Of a stretch of 64,000 bases of DNA, positions 1 through 12,641 are shown piece after piece. The notes beneath the pieces are model-generated. The model had not been told where the DNA came from. It was given only the letters and a program-made list of their open reading frames with translations, and searched no databases. This DNA comes from Russula earlei (taxonomy: Eukaryota; Basidiomycota; Agaricomycetes; Russulales; Russulaceae). The translations under genes were made by a program, and so were the position numbers. How positions within the stretch are numbered: the first letter of the stretch is position 1; the number at the start of each line of letters is the position of its first letter. The stretch covers positions 62,001 through 126,000 of the forward strand of contig JAGFNK010000061.1 of the NCBI GenBank assembly GCA_025769875.1, given 5' to 3'.

Positions 1-1522
1 CAACAAGCAGTAATGATGTTTGTACTTCCGCTCTTAGCAGATGCATAACATGTCACTTGTTGACATATATCCAGTATGCGACCGCGATGTTCAAGATTAT
101 ATTCTCCTATTCGGGATGGCAAAACGTAAATTATGTCCTCAATGATGTCAAGAACCCAGTGCGAACGCTCAAGATTGCGGGACCCCTTGGACTCGGGATC
201 ACGTCCGCGCTGTACATCTTGGCCAATATATCATACTTTGCGTGCGCGGGCCTTGCATATTAACAATAACTAATCCCTGACCGCACCCAATGCAGTGCAT
301 CTTCAAAGCAGGACATCCTCTCATCTGGCACAACTGTCGCTTCCTTATTCTTCAAAAATGTTTTCGGACGTCAGGCGCAGAAGGCGCTAACAGTTTTCGT
401 TGCACTAAGGTACGTCCTCCGCGCACTCCGATGGCTCTAGATCCTGAGGCAAATTACGTCATAGTGCGTTGGGGTGAGTGATCTGAATTTCTCGAGACCA
501 TGTATTTCACGAAACCCTTGCTTTCCAATGCCTTCAGTGTGAGTGCCCACTCTCGAATGTTTCATTAATCGGTCCGCTCACCGAGCCCGCAGAACGTCAT
601 GACTGTGGTGCGCTTCATACGGTTGATTCCGTTTCAAAGTCGGTGACGCAACGGCTTAGACATTCTCGGCCGCACGCGTGAACCAAGAACTCGCGAAGGA
701 AGGTATACCGCTACCTTTCGGCAACCGTTTCTGGGCATCAAATTGGCCGACGAAAACAGCGCCATTGCCGGGATTGATCGTTCACCTCATACCTTCTGTG
801 AGTTATCATATCTCTGCCGATAAAGAATATACCGACCCACATCATCAAGGTCATTGTCATCATACTACCTCCACCGCAAGTCGCATACCCCTTCATTTTG
901 GACGTCGCAGGGTACCCAGAGCAGATTCTCAACCTATTCATCATTGTGGTACGTAGAACTATGCGATATCCCCCGTTCTCCTCTCATTGATCCTGGATAG
1001 GGACTCTTCTACCTCCGCTGGAGCAACCCCCGATTAGCCCGGCCATTCAAAGGCACGTCTTCCTAATTTTACCGTGATGTTACTGCCGACCTAATGCAAG
1101 CCATACAGTTTGGCTCCCCCTGGCCTTCTTCTTCCTAATAGCCGACGCTTTCCGTCCGTCATTCCGCACCATTCATATCATATTCGATGTTGACGTTATA
1201 CCTTGAACCTTGACCGCGTTAGTACTCGTTGCACCGTTCATACGCCCAGCCAACAAGGTTGGCGATACGCCGCCCCTGCCCTACTTCCTCTACCCACTCA
1301 TCGGAATTGCCGTCATGTTTTTTGGAATTCTCTATTGGGCAGTCTGGCAACTAGTGTTACCCTATGTATTCAAGTTCCGCCTTGTGCCGAGGAAGGAGGT
1401 CCTTGAGGACGGAACGGTGGTCACTGCAGTAAGTCGGCCGACTTGGCTCTGCACGAGCAATACTCCCAGTCGAATGGTCAGCGCTAACTATAATTCAGTT
1501 TTCGAGAGAAAAGGTAGAATGA
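1..1522 (+). CDS. APC-family amino acid permease (methionine permease-like), 5' end outside window
   Basis: This is the C-terminal part of a multi-pass plasma-membrane transporter that imports amino acids, most like fungal high-affinity methionine permeases (Mup1/LAT group). The window opens in an exon (1-17) whose next exon starts at 75. Spliced exons read YATAMFKIIFSYSGWQNVNYV, the loop TLKIAGPLGLGIT, SGTTVASLFFKNVFG, the RVNQELAKEGIPLPFGN loop, APPPQVAYPFILDV-like helices and a last exon giving FSREKVE then stop at 1520-1522. The intron after the PFK codon uses a GC donor (gcacgt), also conserved in the paralogue downstream. All exons I could join stay in frame, so this may be a working gene. 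The 5' half is not visible. It is a tandem paralogue of the gene at 2641-5229. Confidence 0.82.
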
Positions 1523-2640
1523 TCGAGACGAAGGAAACGACAAGGAGATGCGAAAGCCCCAGAGGCTGGTCGATCCGAGGGTTGGGGCTCTCTTCCGTTT
1601 GAAAATGTGAGTAGGCGGCTTAAGCGGTGAATAACACACGAGTTGGTAGGAAGTACGAGAGTGGGAGCCGAGGGAATGAAAAACATAACGACAGAACTAG
1701 AGCCAGAAGTCTAACGTGCTTGGGCTTGCGTACACGGGCTCGCGTCGATGCTGCTACACACAGAATTACGAGGGAAGAGACAGGAGGCTCAGATAGCTTC
1801 GAGGCTTGAGCGAGAGTAGAAGGTCAATGACACCTATACAATACGAACGGTTGATCGCGAGTAGCAAGCCATTCTTGCTACGTCGCAAGACCTGTTCTAA
1901 GCTTCCCAGCCCGTGATGCAAAAGTCGAAACAAGATCATTAGGCAGACAACAGAAATAAAGGCTTGAAGTGTCAAAGGGAATCGAAGCGGATGCGGAATG
2001 ACCCACTGCCTGGGGATCGCACATAACATAAAAGAGGGGGACGCTGTGTCGGCCAAAGACAGAAGGGAGGCGTGACGAATCGTATCGTGCGAGATGAGGG
2101 CGGCCCCGTGAGAGCACCAGTGCGTCGGGTGGGTACACGAAGAAACGATGGGAAGAAGAGAAGTTCCTCTTCGGCCGACACGCGCCTGACCCGACCGCGT
2201 ATTTCCAAACCAATTGAACATCATCACCCCGCGATTTTCAACGGCGGATGCGCGTCATCGACTCCCTGCCTCTGATTGCGGATCGCCTTTCCCCAGCAAC
2301 GTACTGGACTTGCAAGTACATTTCGGCTTGTCGTAGGGACGAGTGTGTCTTTCCGACCCGAGCGGGAGCGGGTACAATCAGTCGGTTCTGTGCTGCGACA
2401 TGCTGGCTCTTGTCAGCATGCCATGTGCAACGTCTCCGTTTTGGCCATCTCCCTGCTCAACGCGGTTTACTGTGCCGTCATTCCCCGCCTCTGAGAAAGC
2501 CTCTTTAGCACCGGGCGGGTTCTGATGTTACCAAGTCCCACATCGATGCCTCAAAGAACCCTTCCTTTAACAAGAAGCGGGTGGGACGGTCAAACCTCGC
2601 GACGTATCCCGCCCTCCTTTTCTCTACCACTTTCTTCAGG
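1523..2640. other. Intergenic, between the two permease genes
   Basis: About 1.1 kb with only short overlapping open frames on both strands and no recognisable protein motif. It should hold the terminator of the first permease and the promoter of the second. I see no repeat or RNA gene in it. Confidence 0.5.
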
Positions 2641-5229
2641 ATGTCCCTCCCCCATTTCCATTCCGGAGTTGGACGCTCTCATGATGAGAAGGGCGTCGTC
2701 GCTGCAGCGGAAACGTCCTACGTCAGCTCGGATTCGGATCCCGCGTCGGATATCAACCCCGGCGAGCTCACATTTGAGGAGGGTCAGTCGCCGCGACCAT
2801 CTTCCTTCTAGAAGCCGTCTCACGCGTGATGCTAGACACAGCTGGTGGGATGGGTCGGCACCTAGGGCATATTCAGTTGCACCATGCTCAAGTATGCGTT
2901 CCTTCCCCTTTTTGTCTCAATCCGTTCTCGCTTCACTGCTACCAGCATCGGCGCCATCATCGGCACCGGCATATTTTCCACTCCCTCGTCCATCCTTGAA
3001 TCAGTCGGATCCGTCGGCGCATCCCTGATGCTCTGGGTCCTTGGCTTCGCACTCTCGTTCTGCGGCCTCTTCATCTGGCTTGAATTAGGCACCATGTTTC
3101 CACGCTCTGGCGGCGAGAAGGTGTACCTCGAAGCCGTATACCGCCGACCGAAGCACCTCGCGACCGTCGTCTTCGCCGCAAATGCGATCATCCTCAATTT
3201 CTCGTCGAGCAACTGTATCGTGCGTCCTTCTATAATGCTTCCTCGGTCGGCACTTCTCATACGTCTTTGCTCCCAGGTTTTTGCTGAGAAGTATGTCTTC
3301 ATTTCCACCCATCACATGTGCATGTGATAACTCTAATTAGCATCCTCATATCCGTCGGGCATGATGCCGATCTCTGGTCGGTACGTGGGATAGCCATTGG
3401 AGGTACGCGTCTAGATTTGATTCTGGGACCGTACTTCAGATGACTGGCAATCAGTCATTGTCTTCACGATCTCTCTTCATGGATTTACCCCGCGACTGGG
3501 TGTGTATGTCATGAACGTAAGCGGGACGTATTTCCTGTTCTATTAAATATTCAAACTTGCCAGGCGTTAACACTATTCAAAGCCATCATCCTTGTATTCA
3601 TTGTGGTGACCGGTTAGTCACCACATGATTTCTCAGAGCGATATATATGATATTACCCAACGCCAGGCTGGATTGTACTGTCAGATAAGACACGAGTGAA
3701 AGACCCGCACGCGAATTTCCGCAGCGCATTCTCCGGCAGTTCGAATAGTGCCAGTGACGTTTGTACCCAAAAATTTTAAAAACATCGATATGTCTCCCTA
3801 ATGATCCTGTAGTATGCAACTGCGATGTTCAAAGTCCTCTTCGCGTATTACGGATGGCAAAACGCCAATTACGTCCTCAACGATATCCGAAATCCCATAC
3901 GCACCCTCAAGATTGCTGGACCTCTTGGACTTGGAATCACCGCCACGTTGTACATCTTTGCCAATATTGCATACTTTGCGTACGTGTCTCAAACCGATCA
4001 TCAAAAAGCGTTCTGGAAATCCATCTACAGTGCCGCTTCGAAGGCAGATATCCTCGAGTCTGGCACAACTGTTGCCTCCGTGTTCTTTGAGAACGTGTTT
4101 GGCACAGGCGCGCAGAAAGCGCTGACAATATTTGTGGCCTTAAGGTGTGTCGTCAACACAGGGCTCACACTATCTGATTCTGACACGCATGACAGCGCAT
4201 TGGGGTGGGTGATTCTACGTTTCATTCTTCTACACCGATTCATTGTCGCGCTTTTACCAATATCGCAGGGTGAGTGTCCAGCGTCGGGTGTTCAAGCTTT
4301 CAAGGGCCGGCTAACTGCAACCGCAGAGCGTCCTCAATTTTGTTAGTATCACAGGTTATGCATCATTGGATAGATGTTTTGATGCTGCGGTCCAGGCTTA
4401 CAGCGCCTCGCGCGTGAACCAGGAGCTCGCAAAGGAAGGCATCCCGCTACCATTTGGGAATCGACTTTGGGCCGCAAACTGGCCCACCCAGAATGCCCCG
4501 TTCCCGGGACTCGTTGTCCATCTCGTCACTACTGTGAGTGATTGCATCCCTTTTGCTCGATCCGATCCAACTGTCGTCGAGGTTGTTGTCATACTCGCAC
4601 CGCCGCCGCAAGTTGCGTATCCGTTCATCTTGGATGTCGCAGGCTACCCGTCGCAGATCATTAATATGCTCGTCATTCTCGTACGTGTGGCATGGCTTGA
4701 TCTTGCTCCCGCCACTTCTCATCACATAGAGCAGGGTCTATTCTATCTCCGCTGGAAGAAGCCTCATCTACGCCGGCCGTTCAAAGGCACTTCCCGTTCT
4801 GCTGCACGAGGTGGTCCTAGACAACTGACTTTTGAACGATGGATGCAGTGTGGCTTCCTCTGGCATTTTTCTTCCTATTCGTCGAATCATTCCGTGCGTC
4901 GTGGTTTCCTTCATTCGATCGCGTTCAAAAGCTACAACACGCTCCCCAGTGCTCATTTTCCCGTTCCTGCGACCATCCAACGGTGTCGGCGACACACCAC
5001 CGCTGCCATACTACCTTTACTGTCTCATCGGGATTGCCGTTATGATGTTCGGAGTGCTCTATTGGGCAGTCTGGAAACTGATGCTACCTTACGTGTTCAA
5101 ATTCCGCCTGGTTCCGAGCAAGGAGGTGCTCAAAGATGGGACCGTGGTCACCGTAGTAAGTCGACTGTGCTGTTCCATTTAGATGAGGGATTGACAAGCA
5201 TTCAGTTCTCCCGCGAAAAGGTGGAATGA
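2641..5229 (+). CDS. APC-family amino acid permease (methionine permease-like), complete
   Basis: Proton-coupled amino acid importer of the APC superfamily, closest in motif to fungal methionine permeases; expected at the plasma membrane. The start at 2641 begins an acidic cytoplasmic N-terminus ending in DINPGELTFEE. After two introns comes the first helix with the APC signature IGAIIGTGIFSTPSSILESV, then GLFIWLELGTMFPRSGGEK, ISVGHDADLWSVRGIAIG, ALTLFKAIILVFIVVTGW, YGWQNANYVLNDIRNP, GPLGLGITATLYIFANIAYF, a helix-loop RVNQELAKEGIPLPFGN, and GDTPPLPYYLYCLIGIAV near the end. The last coding exon is FSREKVE. Roughly a dozen short introns are needed; one (after the PFK codon, near 4788) has a GC donor. 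An in-frame start at 2581 is an alternative. No disabling change was found. Substrate is inferred from family only. Confidence 0.85.
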
Positions 5230-6033
5230 ATGTGACGGGATAAGAAATAGAAAGAATCAACGGCGGTGGAGGGTAGCGGGCAGTGTGGTCACGTGATGCA
5301 TCCACTGGTGTTTTTTTTTGGTTCTGCGATGCCGGCCTGTGCACATCACCATCACATGAACCTCGGGCACCATAGAACAAGGTTGTGACATCTCATTTCC
5401 AAGCGAGCTTATTCCATGGCGACAAACTGCCAATTCTGCTCACATTTGCGCCGTCATCCGTTCCAGTGACCTGATCCTGAGATGGAAGGGCGGTGCCTCA
5501 TATCAGTTACAGGTGGACATCTGTCTACCCTTTCAAATTGCCAATATGCCCTTCCACAGCGGTACCATGACACGCTGCGCATCGATACGGAGTAGGATGT
5601 GAGCCATTCCGTAACCTTCACGTGCGATGTTACCGCCTACGTACTGCTTCGTGAGAACACTTTGTTGCAAAAGATTCGACTTGCCGCTCTCCGCTTTCGC
5701 AAGTCCCTACTTACCTCGGCCTTACTTACATCCATCTAGGCAGTCAGATCCCCGGGCCTTCTTGGTGACTTCATCCTCCACTCTTGCGGCGTCATGCGAC
5801 GTAGGGCTGTCCGCTCCTTGCAGCAAGCCAGCCTCATGTTTCACACGTGATGCCCAACACTGCAAACGCTCTGTACCATAAATATCATTCTTCCCTACTT
5901 CCGAGTCGCCTTCCATCCTCCTGTAACACTCGCTCCGCAACACCAGCTACCTCGCATTCTGTGACCATCCTTCTACAACACGTACAAGTAAACTCAGCCT
6001 CGGACCCCCTGTGCGGCAGGTCTCTCATTCGGC
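5230..6033. other. Intergenic, upstream of module A gene
   Basis: No coding signal recognised. A short T tract lies near 5311. The region should include the promoter and leader of the chimeric-family gene starting at about 6034-6058. Confidence 0.45.
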
Positions 6034-8450
6034 ATGCATCCGCGGCAATCCTCGAAAATGGTCTTCGACGATGTCGAGGAGTTTGATGCATACTACGGAG
6101 AGCAAAAAACACTGACCCCCGGCTCTTCCATACCCAGATTCAGCCCTCCGCCATCCATATTCGGATTCAGCCCTGCGTCATCCATATCCGGATCCAGCCC
6201 TGCGCCATCTTTGACAGCCTTTCCTGTTGACCTAGAGTTTGCCGAGTCCGGCGAAGAGGAGACGAGGCCGACTAAACAATCACCTACTACCTCAGGAGTC
6301 ACACCAGAATCTGCTACCGCCGTCTTTTCACCCATACCGACACAACCGCCGGAGTCAACAGCCCTCGTACTACCCGTTCCCGAACCTACTTCTATTACCG
6401 AAGGTGCGCCGGCTGCCAGATCGCACATCGTCTCTTTTTCAATTCCGGAGCCCCATGCGACCGCTCTTACAGGAAGACCTCCTGAGCCGATTCAAGAAGA
6501 TCCCGCAGTTTTGGTCCCAAATCTTCCAGAATCTTTCAGTCGTGCTGAGACTGAGCACGCTGCAGACCGGTCCCAGTCGACTCCGCCGTCAGATGGGATT
6601 GAATGGCCGGGACAGGATGAACGACAGCTGCCGACCAGGATCCCTTCTCAGCCTGAAGAGGCATTTGCCGCTCCTATGATATTCTACCCTCATAAATACA
6701 CTTTTCCGAAAACGAGTAAGAAAACAATGTCTGCTTCTCCCAATCCAGTGTCCTCCGACCCTGCTTTACCTCCGCCAACGTTGACGAATATTGCGGCCTT
6801 GACGGTTGATGGTCCAAGTAGCACCGGTATGACGACCCCACCGCAGAACCCTGTAGAACCTCGCCAAGACTGTGGTGTTGCGTTCCCTCCTAGTAGCGGG
6901 TGTGTTCGTCGTTATGTGGAGATGGCTCTTGGGCATGACATCATTCAATAGGGCCGTCGAAGGTCCAATTGCTAATCCATTTGAGTGCGAGCAGTCTTCC
7001 CGGGCGGCTTCCTCTGCAGAACGACATATCGTACCAATTCACCAGTGAGAGAAACTTTCTTGTGTGTTTTGACCCCAGGAGTGACTGTCTTACAAGAGCA
7101 ACCTCAATTGGAGCTAGTTCCAGTAATTGTGATGCAGCGTCGATCGACGTCCCCCTCCCCTCCCCTAATGAATTTGGATTTCCTATGTAGGTTGTTCCGC
7201 TGCCAATGAAATTCAATGAATTCTAACTCATTCGATCAAGTACTTCATGGCCCATTCAAATAGCATCTGTTGACGGAAGGAAAAGTAACAGGTATTCATC
7301 AGGAGAATTCTTCGGGTATGATACAGGCATGGAGTACGTGAATCAAATCCTTCTGAATGGTGTCCTCTTCATTACCGATAGCGAGTTGCGTCCACTTCTA
7401 CAAACATCCACCACTTCCCTCGAATATACACATACTCCTAATTATGGACAGACACGGCCTGTGCGATCAGGTGCAAGCGTTACATCGCAATATCAGGGTC
7501 ATATGGGAGCTGTTACAAGACTTCGATCTGCAAGCGTTGAGTGGCAGGAATTCTTGTTACCAGATGGCAGCCGCTACTTCTCACACCGTACTCTCCGCAT
7601 TGTCACTGATGTTGACTTGCGCGGCGTCGAAAGATTAGATGCAATCACAAGATTCCTTGATGAACCCAACATGGAGACTATACCTCCACCGGGGTGGGAA
7701 TTATGGCTCCGTGATGGGCATAAATCAACAATATCTTTTATCCCGTCCCAAGCCTGGATACATCACGGGAAGCGGATGGTAGTGTTCGAGTCACCAGCAC
7801 CAGATCTGGGGGAACTTATGAGCAGTGACATTGATAGTAAGTCACAAGGATTTACATGCGCCAACGTTCTGTTGATAATTATGCAGAGATGGAGTCGGAA
7901 TATCAGTACTGGTTGTTCATGGTTTCCCACCCTGTTCATGCCCCGCTTCCACCAGAGTCCGTTGCCGAAGCCATCGAGGTCCTCACGTGGTTTTATATCA
8001 GTCGGTTACCTGCTTGTTTTGGTTGTTGCCATTCATTAAGGATGTGTCAGATCGGTTGCTACCGTCGCCGCGGCTTTCCCCTCCCCCATTCAGTGAGGAG
8101 GAATGTCAAGAGTTGTTAATGCAACTTCGTTCTTTTAACCGTGAGCCTTCCGACAGTGACCTCTGGCCTCCTGACGTATATCCTCCTAGACATGTCTGTA
8201 CAGACTGTGTCACTTGTCCGCACATGTGTTGTATCTACAGTTCTTGTTCGTGTTGGTAAGTTTTGGCACGCCTACGAGCCAGCTGCCTGGTCTTATCAAG
8301 TATTGCCCTGTCAACCGGCATTTCGCTTCTCCGTGCTGCGGGCGATTTCGTTATTTCTTTCATTTGTTGTGGAACAATCACATCATCGAAATTTCTACAC
8401 AAGGACTTGTGTACGCGGTAACGCTGGTCTTGTACTCAATCGTGGATTAG
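6034..8450 (+). CDS. Chimera-family gene A: unknown N-terminus + WW-like/tail-anchor module
   Basis: First of nine copies of a shared 3' module. The N-terminus (MVFDDVEEFDAYY from 6058, or 24 nt earlier) is unrecognised and followed by a short SP-rich repeat (FSPPPS/FSPASS/SSPAPS). The module then shows SRAETEHAA, SDGIEWPGQDERQLP and EEAFAAPMIF. Introns begin at the AGCGG/gtgtg site (about 6899), after CAC CA (gtgaga), after CCTAT (gtaggt) and before the WW-like exon (gtacgt). The WW-like exon reads WQEFLLPDGSRYFSHRTL then VTDVDLR and WELWLRDG. Later exons give YWLFMVSHPVH and PPFSEEECQELL. Near the 3' end a deletion relative to copy B removes the exon that begins AWRQGR, together with its acceptor, and the frame ends in GLVYAVTLVLYSIVD. 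Function unknown; the tail may be impaired. Confidence 0.6.
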
Positions 8451-8848
8451 GGAATTCTGGTTATAAGCGATGGATTATAACTCCATCTCATGACGCTATA
8501 TCCCCGTGACTTGGCATCAGTCTTGTTCAGGCGTCGCAGGTTTCCCTGTCATCCTACTCTCATCTGTTTCTGCCGTTTCTGTAAGTCACATTACGGAGTA
8601 TAGAACATTCCACCACATACCCTTTCAATGAAGGAGGGGGGTGAGAGTACTGTGGCGAGGGAGGTACATGCTACACACCGATGTATTTTCACGGTCCCCG
8701 GTAGTTCAACGCATGGCAGGAAACGGAGAGGACGTGCTTTAATTCCCTCTGACGTGCAGTGCCTCACAGCACAATCCAAGAAGACATAGACGACGTCGTG
8801 GGCAATGGAAGTAGACAAACCATCTGAACTGCCCGGCCCTCGCCAGGC
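8451..8848. other. Intergenic
   Basis: Follows the stop of the module A gene and precedes the F-box gene. No coding or RNA gene recognised. Confidence 0.4.
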
Positions 8849-10561
8849 ATGCCTGCTACCGTGACTACTCTCTGCGTTGCACCAGCAGTATTGGAACGCA
8901 CTGCGCAAGATGGAGTGCAGCGAGACGAAAGACGTCTTGGGGATGATACGAAACCTGCGCGGATGCTCAAGCGGAGTTCGAACCAGTCTGGTGTCTTCCG
9001 CCCACCCATTGAATTGGCCTTGGAATGCGCTACCAACATGCGCCCAGTGGATCCAGAGTCCAGAGGTACTCTCCCTGCTTCTATATCATTTCATCAGCCG
9101 GTATTAACGTTCCCGACTTGGACAACAGACCCGGTTCAAGCACACCAATCCACCTGCTCGACGATGATGTGCTCCTCATCATTTTTGACATCTATCAAGA
9201 GGATATCTCAACAGCATATAATGACATCCTTTTGGAGCCCAATTGGGACAGCGCCCGCTGGTGGTACAAGCTCGCACAGGTCTGCCGACGGTGGCGGTAC
9301 CTTATCCTTTCATCACCAGTCCGCTTAGGTCTCCATCTCGTCTGCACGTATGGCACGCCTGTGGCTGAGATGTTGGCACATTCACCTCCCCTGCCACTCA
9401 TCCTCAATTTGCTGGACAAGGTCTGCGAGCCAAATGCGGAAGATGAACAGGCTATACTGCTTGCACTCCAACATCGTGATCGTGTGCGTCGCATTGGCCT
9501 GAGGATGTCCGCGACCAAAGCTGTCGAAGCACATATTGGCCATAAGCGAACAATTTCCTGTTCTTGAGAGCCTGTTTATTTGGCCTCTGTCCGGGGACAA
9601 CACTAACCTGATGCTTCCTGCAACATTTCAGGCACCACATCTACGCGTGCTCTTGCTGTCGTACGTTTCCCTCCCATTGGGATCTCCGTTGCTTTCAACT
9701 GCCACGGGCCTCACGGCTCTCGAGTTCAAGGATATCCTGCCATCTGCGCACTTCCCCCCCAGTTATTTGGTCGCACGTCTTTCATCCTTGCCACAGTTAG
9801 AGTGTCTTTCGATTGGATTCAAATTTGCGGACACTACCCGTGCCATTGAGAGCCACCCGTCGCATCTCGTTGGGCCACTCGTTACCCTTCCCAGTCTTCG
9901 CCTGTGTTTTTTTGAGGGCATTGGGACCTACTTGGAAGGCTTTCTTGCTCGAATCAGGACGCCTCTCCTAGAATCGCTCCGAATTCGACTCTTCAACCAG
10001 CTCACTTTTAGCTTCCCACACCTCTTGCGGCTTATAAACACAACAGAAAATTTTAGGTTTAGCTCTGCGCAGCTTTTTTTCTTTCAGGGACTAGTTGGTC
10101 TCACTGCCGATCGCCCTGAGGGTGACATCCAAATCATAGTCGGTTGCAGACACATCGACTGGCAGGTTTCAGCCGCAACACAGATTTTCAGTGCGCTCGT
10201 GCCAGCACTCTCTGTTGTAGAGAGACTTGTACTCCACTATGAGGAGCATGATCTACCATCGGAGTGGGACGACGATGTCAGGCGCACAGGATGGCGTGAC
10301 CTTCTCACACCGTTTACCAGCGTCAAAGATCTTCACGTGGATGGTGGGCTCATCCAGGAGCTCTCTCGCTCCCTACGAACAGAGGGCGAAGAATCTTCTC
10401 TCGGGCTGTTACCCGAGCTGAAGGAGCTCATTTATTACAAGGATGGCGACCCGAGCGAGGACCCGAGCGAGGCATTTGCCTCGTTCATCAACGCACGCCA
10501 GATCGAAGGCCATCCTGTAACAGTCATCCCCCATCCCCCATCCTCCTTCTCCTTCATCTAG
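8849..10561 (+). pseudogene. F-box protein, frameshifted
   Basis: F-box proteins recruit substrates to SCF ubiquitin ligases. A likely first exon (8849 to about 9065) is followed by an intron gtactc...catcag and then the F-box: IHLLDDDVLLIIFDIYQ, a W-rich stretch WWYKLAQVCRRWRYLILSS and the typical basidiomycete continuation GTPVAEMLAHSPPLPLIL. A leucine-rich C-terminal region with degenerate repeats (FPVLESLFIW, LRVLLLSYVSL, LTALEFKDILP) runs to a stop at 10559-10561. The two halves are in different frames: the first stops at 9565-9567, while the homologous sense resumes as ILAISEQFPVLESL one frame over. A single-base change near 9515-9525 explains this. It is either a recent pseudogene or an assembly error, since the rest is clean. 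Confidence 0.72.
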
Positions 10562-12641
10562 TCTGTGAGTTGTGGTGCGTGACGAGCCTTGCTACGGGAC
10601 AGTCGAGCCTATTACCATATTACGCCATCGGTGATCAGGGTGTTCCTTTCCCCCTCCGCCTGCTTCTCTCACACTGATTTCGTCCGACCTCTTTCGCCTA
10701 CACGTCCATTGGAGACACTCAGGATGATATTTTAAGAAGCAACTCCTGGATGGGCGATCACCATCAAGACACGTGCCGCATTTCTTCACCGTCGTTGGTT
10801 CGAGTTCGGAGATTTTGGCGCTTATCTGGGCGCTTCTTCCCCCGGATAACGAGGAATTCCTCCAGAAGCTCGGTATCACGTCAAGTTGCTTGACCAGCTC
10901 ACCACTCCACTCCCATGGCCCATGCCATTATTGACGACAACGAAGAACCTCGAATTTGCGGTGCCTTGCTCAATATCAATGGGACGCTTGATGGACATAG
11001 TAAATGTTATCCTGCAGAAACCATGACTGGCAAGTATGTTTTATGGCACATATTTTCAATCTCCTCAGGCCCATAGTGTCTAGTGTGGTTAATCACTCTC
11101 CTCCCTATGGGGAGCGTCCCTAAAGTGGCACAACTAGGCTGACTGCTCACGATGGAACAGACTCGACATGTCAATCTACAACGTAAAGACACTTCGAATA
11201 CATCATAGGAGCTCTCCCATTGTCTACAATGGAACGACGAAGAGCCACCCATAGGGCTGTCAGTTGAGCTGACGGAGCTCCCATATCATGGAAATAGCGA
11301 TGCCGGCTCGGGGATGGATGTAGGGGACTAGTTCACCCGATCTGTCATCCTTATCTGTAAATTATTCCCACTTCTGGTTTACTGAATGAATCGCTTCATT
11401 GATCATGACAGTCACCCGCCCGAGCTCTCATATGTACTAAAATCTGCGATGCAGAACACACCCAAGACAGAGGGGACGTTCTTGAACGCATGACTGTCTG
11501 GCACTGTCATCGTGATGAACCTCATAGGTTCTGTCGTCTTTTCTTTTCCACCTGCAGTCCATGTACACCACATTCGCGTCGTGGCCACTCATCGAGATTG
11601 ACTGGACTGCCTCATTCCGGTCTGCGAGGCGAATCCTACCATCCTGGGTGGAGGACAGCGGCTATCGCCATGGCGATGGTATGATCATCATTCTCGGCAA
11701 CCTCGACAACCTCAAGCGCAGATGCCTTATCGGACCGCAAGTATGAAGGTGGACTAGCCAGTGACATCAACGCCAGCAGCAGCCCTTGTGTAATTTATGC
11801 AGCATTGGGGTCGATGATGATGGTAAGATGACGAGCAGTTGAAGCGTTAGTCACAACGCATCAAGACTTGGAGGAGATCCCCTTGCTGATGTTCATACCA
11901 CTACAGTACTATAGGACGATGACCGCGCGCCCTCGGACTGATTTATGATAGCCCATACGAGAAAAGAATACAAGTTGCTGATATAGATGAGTTTTGTGAC
12001 CGACAATTCTGAGCACCTTGTACGGCGGATTCGGGTTGACAGACAGACAAAAGAAAGAGTCAGGTCAGGATTGCCAAATTGGGACAAGTGGTGACCACTC
12101 CAATTGTCGGTCTGTTACGTTCAAGTTCAATTCTGCATGGACAGCCCGAACCCGAACAATGTTTGACAGTTGACAATTAGCCAATTGTGGGCCCCTCGTA
12201 GGCATGGCAATTTTATGGAGCACGGAGTGCCCGCCAATGCGGCATCGCCGTTGACGACGTCGTCCCACCCCAACACCAACAAGCAATATTGAACAACGAC
12301 CTTTTTTTGTTTTCTTGCTAGGGGTACGCCGGGGTACTGGCCTTTCTTCATCTTGAATCCCGTTCCCCCCCCCCTTTTGACAATACTGACTCGAACGTAG
12401 CAGGAATTTAATGGCGGCATGCATGCATGTCAACCCGGATCATGATGGGGCCCTCACGCAGAGGGCTGGGGGAGCTTTTTTTTTTTTTTTTCGGCACAGC
12501 ATCGCCCCACAATTGCGCTCACATTGCTTCGTGTCCTGGCGGCGCATCTCGCCCAATGAAAGCACAGATAAAAGCCGCACCTGACGTGCGGCGATCTGGC
12601 CTCATAGACACGCCCCATCATCATCGACTGAAACCTTGGTC
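10562..12641. other. Gene-poor stretch with low-complexity tracts
   Basis: Two kilobases without a convincing gene. It contains a C tract near 12367, a T tract near 12477-12492, and a block at 11738-11875 that is repeated in diverged form around 16860 and 17530-18290. Short frames around 11560-11746 have no recognisable motif. Confidence 0.45.
11738..11875 (+). repeat. Diverged repeat shared with 16860-16895 and 17531-18290
   Basis: The text GCAAGTATGAAGGTGGACTA...GTGACATCAAC, then GCCAGCAGCAGCCCTTGTGTA, then GACGAGCAGTTGAAGCGTTA recurs in the same order with changes near 16860, 17540 and 18248. In the second location about 650 bp, including the GT microsatellite, separates the last two blocks. 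The copies look like the flank of one repeat family split by later insertions. Confidence 0.5.

Noticed and set aside
1766..2227. A 153-codon minus-strand gene between the permeases
   Set aside because: Overlapped by two other open frames on the same strand, with no recognisable motif, splice support or paralogue.
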